Shown: positions 39,595 through 44,860 of the stretch, in pieces
Layout: every line of letters begins with the position of its first letter
How positions within the stretch are numbered: position 1 is the first letter of the stretch
NCBI GenBank assembly: GCA_946186495.1
Contig: CAMHNQ010000021.1
Coordinates: 1 to 44,860 of the forward strand
DNA from: an uncultured Bacteroidales bacterium
GTDB lineage: Bacteria > Bacteroidota > Bacteroidia > Bacteroidales > WCHB1-69
Length of the DNA stretch: 44,860 nucleotides
Reading direction: 5' to 3'
Notes under the pieces: generated by a model
What the model was told of the DNA's origin: nothing
Database searches by the model: none
What the model saw: only the letters and a program-made list of their open reading frames with translations
Position numbers and translations under genes: made by a program

Positions 39595-42213
39595 ATGATG
39601 GAAAAGAGTGCCGAGACCCCGTTGATGCGACAGTACAACCAATTCAAGGCCAAACATCCCGATGCCATTTTACTGTTCCGAGTGGGGGATTTTTACGAGA
39701 CTTACGGCGAAGATGCCGTCAAAACGTCCAAGATTTTAGGTATCACGCTGACCCGACACGGGAAGGGCGCGTCGCAGACTGAGCTGGCGGGTTTTCCCCA
39801 CCACGCCCTCGACACGTACCTACCGCGGCTCGTGCGCGCCGGCTACCGCGTGGCCATCTGCGAGCAGCTCGAAGACCCCAAACTCACCAAAACCCTCGTG
39901 AAACGCGGGATCATTGAGTTGGTCACGCCCGGCGTCTCCATCAACGACAAGGTGCTCGAACAGCGCGAGAACAACTTCCTCGCCGCCCTCCACCTCACCG
40001 ACAAACAGAGCGGCATCGCCTTCCTCGACATCTCCACCGGCGAGTTCTACCTCGCCGAGGGCAACGACGAATACTTGGACAAGCTGTTCCAGAACTTCAA
40101 GCCCATGGAGCTCGTCATCCAAAAGGGCAAGACACAAGCCTTCAAACAGCGCTTCGGCGAGAAAATGCTGCTCACCCAACTCGACGACTGGGTCTTCAAA
40201 ACCGACTACACCCGCGAACTGCTGACCAAGCACTTCCACACCAAATCGCTCAAGGGCTTCGGCGTGGAAGACCTTCCGCTCGGCATCATCGCCGCCGGCG
40301 CCGCCTTGCATTACATTTACGAAACGCAGAACCATAAGATTCAGCATATCACCAAGATAAGCAGGATTGAGGAAGACCGCTTCGTCTGGTTGGACAAGTT
40401 TACCATCCGCAACCTCGAACTCATCCACTCGCCCAACGAAAACGCCGTCACTTTGCTTGATGTGCTCGACCAGACCCAAACCCCGATGGGATCCCGTATG
40501 CTGCGCAAATGGATTCTCATGCCGCTGAAAGAGAAGGTGCTCATCGACGAACGACTCTCTGTTGTTGAGTATTTGATTAACAATCAAGATTTTACAACAC
40601 AACTGACAGAAATATTCAAGCCAATGGGCGATATGGAACGCATGGTCTCCAAAATCGCCACGGGGAAAATCAACCCGCGCGAGGCGTTGCAGTTAGCCGT
40701 CTCCCTGCGGGCCACCGAACAGCTGAAAGCCCTCTGCGAAAGTGCGCAATCCCCTATTTTGAAGGATATTTCGGATAAACTGAATCCTTGTGCCAATATC
40801 GCAAAACGCATCGAGAAGGAGATTTGCGAAGAACCGCCGGTGGTGCCGAGCAAGGGCGGCATCTTCCGTCGCGGTGTCAACGCCGAACTCGACGAGCTCA
40901 CCGACTTGGCCACCAACAGCCGGGGCATCCTGGCCGACATCCAGCAGCGCGAAGCCGCCAAGACCGGTATCAACTCGCTGAAAATCGGCTTCAACAACGT
41001 GTTCGGCTATTATCTTGAGGTGACGAACACCTACAAGTCGAAGGTGCCGGCGGAGTGGACCCGCAAGCAGACCCTCACTGGCAGCGAACGCTATATCACC
41101 GAAGAACTTAAAGAGCTGGAAACCAAGATTTTGGGAGCGCAGGAAAAGATTCTCGAAATCGAAGTACGGCTCTACAACGAGCTGGTCGTCAGTCTCGCCG
41201 ACTACATCCCCATCATCCAGAACAATGCCCGCCTCGCCGCCCGTCTCGACGTGCTCAACGCCTTCGCCTACTGTGCCGTGCAATACCAATATACCAAGCC
41301 GGTCATCAGCAACTTCCAGAGCATCGACATCAAAGAGGGTCGCCACCCGGTGATCGAGCGGCAACTTCCGCCCGAGGAACCCTACATCGCCAACGACATC
41401 CACTTGGACACGGACAAACAGCAGATTATCATCATCACCGGTCCGAACATGTCGGGTAAGTCGGCGTTGCTACGGCAAACCGCCCTCATCACGCTGATGG
41501 CGCAAATGGGCTGCTACGTGCCCGCCCGCGAGTGCACCATCGGCATCGTCGATAAGGTTTTCACCCGAGTGGGCGCCTCCGACAACATCTCCACCGGCGA
41601 ATCCACCTTCATGGTTGAGATGAACGAGACCGCCAACATCCTTAACAACGTCACCAACCGCAGTTTGGTGCTATTGGACGAAATCGGCAGGGGCACAAGT
41701 ACTTACGACGGCATCTCCATCGCGTGGTCCATCGCCGAGTACCTGCACGAGAACCCGCTCCACCACGCCAAGGTGCTGTTCGCCACGCACTACCACGAGC
41801 TCAACGACATGGCCGCGCAATTCCCCCGCATCAAGAACTATCACGTGTCGGTGAAGGAACTCGACAACAAGGTCTATTTCTTGCGCAAGTTGGAGGAAGG
41901 CGGCAGCGAGCACAGTTTCGGCATCCACGTGGCCCGCATGGCCGGTATGCCACCCGCCGTGCTGCGCCGCGCCGAAGAGATCCTCAAGCAGCTCGAAGAG
42001 TCCCGCGCCCGCCGCGAAGAAAAGGGCGAGGAGGTGCACATCGAGAAACCCAAGGACGACAGCTACCAGCTGAGTTTCATCAACTTGGACGACCCGCTGC
42101 TCCTCGAAGTCAAGGAGACCATCGTCGGTTTGGACATCAATAGCCTCACGCCCGTGGAGGCGTTAATGAAGTTGAACGAGATACAGGGGCTGCTGACAGG
42201 GAAGAAGAAGTAG
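39595..42213 (+). CDS. mutS: DNA mismatch repair protein MutS
   Basis: This 872-residue ATPase recognises mismatches and small loops and starts repair. The mismatch-reading F-x-E motif is FRVGDFYE near residue 32-39. The ATPase has Walker A GPNMSGKS near 615, then STFMVEMNETANIL, then Walker B LVLLDEIGRGTSTYDG and the FATHYHEL histidine switch. A helix-turn-helix dimerisation end follows. The start ATG at 39595 gives MM at the N-terminus; the second ATG at 39598 is equally possible. The frame of an earlier ATG (39591) is not the gene. Mismatch repair here may act on the repeats and on the many repeated genes in the region. Confidence 0.96.
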   Translation: MMEKSAETPLMRQYNQFKAKHPDAILLFRVGDFYETYGEDAVKTSKILGITLTRHGKGASQTELAGFPHHALDTYLPRLVRAGYRVAICEQLEDPKLTKTLVKRGIIELVTPGVSINDKVLEQRENNFLAALHLTDKQSGIAFLDISTGEFYLAEGNDEYLDKLFQNFKPMELVIQKGKTQAFKQRFGEKMLLTQLDDWVFKTDYTRELLTKHFHTKSLKGFGVEDLPLGIIAAGAALHYIYETQNHKIQHITKISRIEEDRFVWLDKFTIRNLELIHSPNENAVTLLDVLDQTQTPMGSRMLRKWILMPLKEKVLIDERLSVVEYLINNQDFTTQLTEIFKPMGDMERMVSKIATGKINPREALQLAVSLRATEQLKALCESAQSPILKDISDKLNPCANIAKRIEKEICEEPPVVPSKGGIFRRGVNAELDELTDLATNSRGILADIQQREAAKTGINSLKIGFNNVFGYYLEVTNTYKSKVPAEWTRKQTLTGSERYITEELKELETKILGAQEKILEIEVRLYNELVVSLADYIPIIQNNARLAARLDVLNAFAYCAVQYQYTKPVISNFQSIDIKEGRHPVIERQLPPEEPYIANDIHLDTDKQQIIIITGPNMSGKSALLRQTALITLMAQMGCYVPARECTIGIVDKVFTRVGASDNISTGESTFMVEMNETANILNNVTNRSLVLLDEIGRGTSTYDGISIAWSIAEYLHENPLHHAKVLFATHYHELNDMAAQFPRIKNYHVSVKELDNKVYFLRKLEEGGSEHSFGIHVARMAGMPPAVLRRAEEILKQLEESRARREEKGEEVHIEKPKDDSYQLSFINLDDPLLLEVKETIVGLDINSLTPVEALMKLNEIQGLLTGKKK

Positions 42214-42233
42214 GGACGCGATTCATCGCGTCC
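42214..42233. terminator. 20-bp palindrome after mutS
   Basis: GGACGCGATTCATCGCGTCC has 8-bp perfect arms around a four-base loop. It begins at the base after the mutS stop codon. A related shorter copy lies at 42244-42259. It could serve as a terminator for both converging genes, although it lacks a T-tract. The same word lies in frame inside the sigma gene at 43719-43740 and 44337-44356. Confidence 0.65.
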
Positions 42234-42273
42234 GAACAAAAATGCGATTCATCACGTCCACGTTGCCAAAGGA

Positions 42274-42294
42274 TTCAAGTTTCAGGTTTCAAGT
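42274..42294. repeat. Heptanucleotide tandem repeat (3 units)
   Basis: TTCAAGT TTCAGGT TTCAAGT, period seven, lies in the short gap between mutS and the head-GIN gene, which converge. Confidence 0.65.
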
Positions 42295-42299
42295 CCGCG

Positions 42300-43220
42300 T
42301 TATTCCCGGACAATTTTTCCGCCGCCATGAATGGTGACCCTCCCGAGTTCGGACTTGTCGGTAAGATAAGCGGTACCCGTTACAGTGGCGATGATGTAGC
42401 CGACACTGGCGTGCGTGATGTGCGCGGTAGTAACTTTCAGAAGTTGCGTGTTGACGTTGCCGGCACCTGTGTTTTCCAGCGTCATCTCTTCCGCCTTGCC
42501 GTTCATTAGCATCATATCACCCGGGCCTTGGTTCCGCAGCTCTATCCTTTTTGCCGTGATATTTTGCATTTTAATGTCCCCCGCACCTCTATTCTGAAGA
42601 ATCAGTTCTTCGGTAGGGATGCTCATCAGGTTCACCGAAACATCACCTGGTCCTATGTTATTGACAACCAATGAACTACTGGTGGAACTGGCCATGACTT
42701 TCACATCGCCCGCTCCCGAGTTGTTGATGAGCAAGGCCTCTTGTCTGATGGCATCGGAGACGGGGACGATGATGTCACCTGGGCCTTTGCTGTGCAATTC
42801 CAACGTTTTTTCAATCTTCAGGCATTGGAGGGTGCAGTCGCCCGCGCCCATATTAATGATTGTCAGTTGCGGCTCGTTCCGTTTTTCTACCACCACGTCA
42901 CCCGGACCAGACAGGGACAACTCCTCCAGATGGGGCAGCCGTATCTCTACTCGGATATCTGTTTTCCCTTGGGGTGCCTTTTTGTCCATATAAATGGAAA
43001 GTTTCCCATCCTTTACATCCGCATGGGTATGCTCTATGAAACTGTAATCGCTTGCCTTGATGATAACCTCATGGTTCGTGGTGCTTTGCTTTATGACCAC
43101 ATCACCTATAAAATGAATGTCCACAGTGGTGAAGGGTTCCAAGTCTGAAATAATACGGGACTGCGCAGACAACACGCTGACAGACAGTAAGATTGCGGTG
43201 ATTAAGACTAATTTTTTCAT
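42300..43220 (-). CDS. Head-GIN (DUF2807) exported adhesin-like protein
   Basis: This 306-residue protein has a signal peptide (MKKLVLITAILLSVSVLSA). The rest is a right-handed beta-helix of the head-GIN/DUF2807 kind. Eight turns carry G-P/A-G-D/N motifs at residues 105, 125, 146, 169, 190, 212, 232 and 252. They alternate strictly between GPGD and GAGD, ending with GAGN. Such proteins are surface or periplasmic; some act as adhesin-like modules. It follows the sigma-factor fusion gene by 36 bases without a visible -7 box, so it is probably in the same transcript. Confidence 0.85.
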   Translation of the reverse strand: MKKLVLITAILLSVSVLSAQSRIISDLEPFTTVDIHFIGDVVIKQSTTNHEVIIKASDYSFIEHTHADVKDGKLSIYMDKKAPQGKTDIRVEIRLPHLEELSLSGPGDVVVEKRNEPQLTIINMGAGDCTLQCLKIEKTLELHSKGPGDIIVPVSDAIRQEALLINNSGAGDVKVMASSTSSSLVVNNIGPGDVSVNLMSIPTEELILQNRGAGDIKMQNITAKRIELRNQGPGDMMLMNGKAEEMTLENTGAGNVNTQLLKVTTAHITHASVGYIIATVTGTAYLTDKSELGRVTIHGGGKIVRE

Positions 43221-43239
43221 TGTATTTGGATTAATTTAT

Positions 43240-43267
43240 GACGTGAGACTTAAGACTTAGGACTTTG
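43240..43267. repeat. Heptanucleotide tandem repeat overlapping the sigma gene's stop
   Basis: GACGTGA GACTTAA GACTTAG GACTTTG, period seven, crosses the end of the sigma-fusion gene so that its last codons and stop lie in the array. The word resembles that at 30370. Confidence 0.75.
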
Positions 43268-44615
43268 GGACGAGGTTGGACTTTTTGTGCGTCACCGGCA
43301 CAACCTCCTTGCCGGCAGTGTTGATGAAGCCGTAGAAGTTCCCTTTCCGCACAAGGGCACAGCCTTCGCGGTAGAGACCGAATTTGCCGATTTCGTCATA
43401 TTGCGGGTGCACGACCTCCTGACCGGTGCTATCCACAAACCCCTTGAACCCGAATATCTCCACCATTGCCCAACCGGTCCGGTATTCGTCAAACGGCTGT
43501 ATGTCCGTGTATTTCGGATATACCACGATGTTTCCTTTTTCGTCTTGGAAACCGTAGTAGCCGTTGCGCTCGAACTTCTTCAGGCTATGATTAGAAGCCG
43601 GCGCGGACGTGCCAGACGTTGCGGGCAATGGTGAAACAGATGATTCGGTTCCTTTTACTTGCTGTTCAGGATATGGGGAGTCGGCGGTGGACGCGAGGTT
43701 GGTGGATGCGGGGTTGGTGGGCGCGATGAATCGCGTCCCCTCGGCGGCGGTATCGTTGCTTGCGTGCGTGGTATCGGAATCAATTGCAACACACGTGGTT
43801 ACCCCCGTCTCTTGCGGGGTCGGGCCGGCGGGTGGTTGCGCGGGTTGCGCCTGCCACGCGATGACGGAACCCGTCACGGCCGTGGCGACCACGCCCGTGG
43901 CGATGGCGGGGGCTTTGGCGGCGGTGACGGCCATCCAGACACCCGGCTTCGGCGCGGCGGTCCAGTTGACAGCGGACAAAGGCGACGGTGCGGCGGGCGA
44001 CAACGCCAGATGTTTCAGCTTCGCACGGCAAAGACGATCAATGGCGTGCGATTTCCAGGGGAGAAAGGGAAGCAGTATCATAAGTCCAGATTTTTTGTGG
44101 CGGACAAGGTTATTCAGGGCGTTTTGCAACTGCACCCGCGCCTCCGACAGGTAACGTTTCGAACTGCGCACCCCGATTTGCAACGCTTCCGCGATTTTCG
44201 CATGGGATTGGTTCTCAAAGACATACAGGTTGAAAACGGTCCGTTGCTTGTCGGGCAGGGCTGCGATGGCGGAGAGTATTTCGGATTCGGAGAGGTCGGA
44301 TGCAGCGATACAGGTTTCATCAGGTTCGTCGGATTCGGACACGATAAATCGCGTCCCCACGGTATCGTCATCCATCGACAGAAATTGCGGTTGCCGCCGC
44401 AGGTAATCCATCGTGGTGTTGAGGTTGATGCGCATCAGCCAACCGTCGAAACTGCCGAGGCGGCGGTAGCTTCCGGACTTCTCGATGGCCTTGAGGAACG
44501 CCTCGTGCGCGAGGTCCTCGGCCACCGCGCGGTCGCCCACATAGCGGCAGCACATCCCGACCATCCTCGCGATGTTCCGCTGGTACGCCTTCGTCCAAAA
44601 CTGTTTTGCCTGCAT
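43257..44615 (-). CDS. ECF-type sigma factor fused to a membrane segment and WG repeats
   Basis: This 452-residue protein joins three parts. Residues 1-75 are sigma-70 region 2 (MQAKQFWTKAYQRNIARMVG then DLAHEAFLKAIEK and GWLMRINLNTTMDYLRR). Residues 110-165 are region 4 (ALPDKQRTVFNLYVFENQSH, KIAEALQIGVRSSKRYLSEA). A hydrophobic stretch at about 235-253 may cross the membrane, then a Thr/Ser/Pro linker runs to 345. Residues 346-445 hold about three WG-type repeats (NGYYGFQDEKGN, FGFKGFVDSTGQ, NFYGFINTAGK). The layout suggests a membrane-tethered sigma factor with an outer sensor. GTRFIV (87-92) and GTRFIA (293-298) come from the palindrome also found after mutS. The ATG at 44615 begins a canonical sigma N-terminus; the frame upstream runs into the promoter. 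Confidence 0.85.
   Translation of the reverse strand: MQAKQFWTKAYQRNIARMVGMCCRYVGDRAVAEDLAHEAFLKAIEKSGSYRRLGSFDGWLMRINLNTTMDYLRRQPQFLSMDDDTVGTRFIVSESDEPDETCIAASDLSESEILSAIAALPDKQRTVFNLYVFENQSHAKIAEALQIGVRSSKRYLSEARVQLQNALNNLVRHKKSGLMILLPFLPWKSHAIDRLCRAKLKHLALSPAAPSPLSAVNWTAAPKPGVWMAVTAAKAPAIATGVVATAVTGSVIAWQAQPAQPPAGPTPQETGVTTCVAIDSDTTHASNDTAAEGTRFIAPTNPASTNLASTADSPYPEQQVKGTESSVSPLPATSGTSAPASNHSLKKFERNGYYGFQDEKGNIVVYPKYTDIQPFDEYRTGWAMVEIFGFKGFVDSTGQEVVHPQYDEIGKFGLYREGCALVRKGNFYGFINTAGKEVVPVTHKKSNLVPKS
43719..43740. repeat. Palindrome inside the sigma gene, copy 1
   Basis: GGGCGCGATGAATCGCGTCC, on the coding strand GGACGCGATTCATCGCGCCC, matches the 20-bp palindrome at 42214 with one change. 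It encodes GTRFIA at residues 293-298, inside the Thr/Ser-rich linker. Confidence 0.7.
44337..44356. repeat. Palindrome inside the sigma gene, copy 2
   Basis: The coding strand reads GGACGCGATTTATCGTGTCC, two changes from the palindrome at 42214. Beyond it, GAA also agrees with the sequence following the palindrome after mutS. It encodes GTRFIV at residues 87-92, between regions 2 and 4. Confidence 0.7.
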
Positions 44616-44640
44616 TTTTCGCTCTTTTACAATGATGACG

Positions 44641-44648
44641 CAAAAGTA
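44641..44648 (-). promoter_or_regulatory. -7 box TACTTTTG for the sigma operon (minus strand)
   Basis: The plus strand CAAAAGTA gives TACTTTTG on the minus strand, 25 bases upstream of the ATG at 44615. Confidence 0.6.
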
Positions 44649-44666
44649 CAAAAAAGGGCCAACATC

Positions 44667-44694
44667 AGCTGTTGGTTGTTAGCTTTTAGCTAAT
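44667..44694. repeat. Heptanucleotide tandem repeat (4 units)
   Basis: AGCTGTT GGTTGTT AGCTTTT AGCTAAT, period seven, is the last array of the window. It lies upstream of the sigma promoter. Confidence 0.7.
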
Positions 44695-44712
44695 TAAGAC
44701 CTCTCCCCCTGG

Positions 44713-44735
44713 CCCCTCTCCAAATTGGAGAGGGG
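44713..44735. repeat. REP-like palindrome
   Basis: CCCCTCTCCAA (44713-44723) pairs perfectly with TTGGAGAGGGG (44725-44735) around one base. The CCCCTCTCC / GGAGAGGGG word is a widely occurring intergenic palindrome in bacteria. Nothing coding is seen from 44652 to the end of the window. Confidence 0.75.
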
Positions 44736-44782
44736 AGGCATCAGCTTGTACATACGTTTTCTTATAGTGTTGTCTTTGGACT

Positions 44783-44803
44783 CCTCCCCCATTTTGGGGG
44801 AGG
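44783..44803. repeat. REP-like palindrome
   Basis: CCTCCCCCA (44783-44791) pairs with TGGGGGAGG (44795-44803) around a three-base loop. It is a second palindrome close to the one at 44713. Both lie in the gene-free end of the window. Confidence 0.7.
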
Positions 44804-44860
44804 CCAGCAGGGCTTACGCATCAACTTCCAAGGACTCCGACTGCACGGGGTTTTGAAGTG

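Noticed and set aside
39591-39782. ATG at 39591 as a separate small gene or earlier mutS start
   Set aside because: It lies in another frame and yields a short unrelated peptide; MutS motifs begin in the frame of 39595.

Overview
The window looks like a chromosomal segment of an anaerobic member of the Bacteroidales. The main evidence is the promoter grammar: most transcription units start just after a TAnnTTTG box (usually TATCTTTG or TATTTTTG), which is the Bacteroidota -7 element. Supporting evidence is a C10 protease with a type IX secretion sorting tail, a head-GIN (DUF2807) protein, an FprA flavodiiron protein next to an Nfn-type fusion, an FtcD fusion protein, and AAA/PD-(D/E)XK (DUF1703) proteins. 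No rRNA, tRNA, CRISPR array, integrase or intact transposase gene was seen.

Layout. 1-2435: a 101-bp MITE-like element, a small secreted protein built of KDRWG repeats, and a helical-repeat protein of unknown function. 2526-10196: an AT-rich modification/restriction island with an orphan C5 cytosine methyltransferase, a two-TM unknown, a PIN-GNAT-PUA-like fusion, an ASCH protein, a truncated HNH-family gene, and a Sau3AI-like endonuclease overlapping its C5 methyltransferase. 10294-17074: TSCPD protein, membrane protein, class II Fic protein, YqaE/Pmp3 peptide, MutT-like Nudix, WG-repeat/TonB-C protein, small membrane protein and a PheC-like lipoprotein. 17081-18723: macrodomain-like, Vsr and GNAT genes in one operon. 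18824-22485: Imm11-like protein, lipoprotein, CDF transporter, then a decayed YitT gene and a decayed copy of the lipoprotein. 22486-26067 (minus): FprA and an NfnAB-like fusion. 26259-30365: C10 protease and FtcD. 30519-38146: secreted proteins with a shared signal-peptide cassette and three mosaic AAA/PD-(D/E)XK genes. 38261-42213: glycosyltransferase and MutS. 42300-44615 (minus): an ECF sigma factor fused to a membrane segment and WG repeats, followed by a head-GIN protein.

The most unusual signal is in the repeats. Unrelated heptanucleotide tandem repeats (period exactly 7, consensus different at each site) sit between genes at nine or more places, and one lies in frame inside vsr. A 62-bp imperfect palindrome lies in frame inside the Nudix gene. 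A 20-bp palindrome found after mutS recurs twice in frame inside the sigma-factor gene. A 60-bp direct repeat containing one heptad array flanks the three AAA genes. Together these suggest that several classes of small repeats move or expand in this genome and are tolerated inside proteins.

Functional themes are DNA modification and restriction (two methyltransferases, Sau3AI-like nuclease, Vsr, MutS, Nudix), anaerobic redox metabolism and oxygen/NO defence (FprA plus Nfn-like), histidine degradation (FtcD), and surface or envelope functions (C10 protease, head-GIN, WG-repeat proteins). All functional calls are from sequence reading only. Homology searches were not possible.
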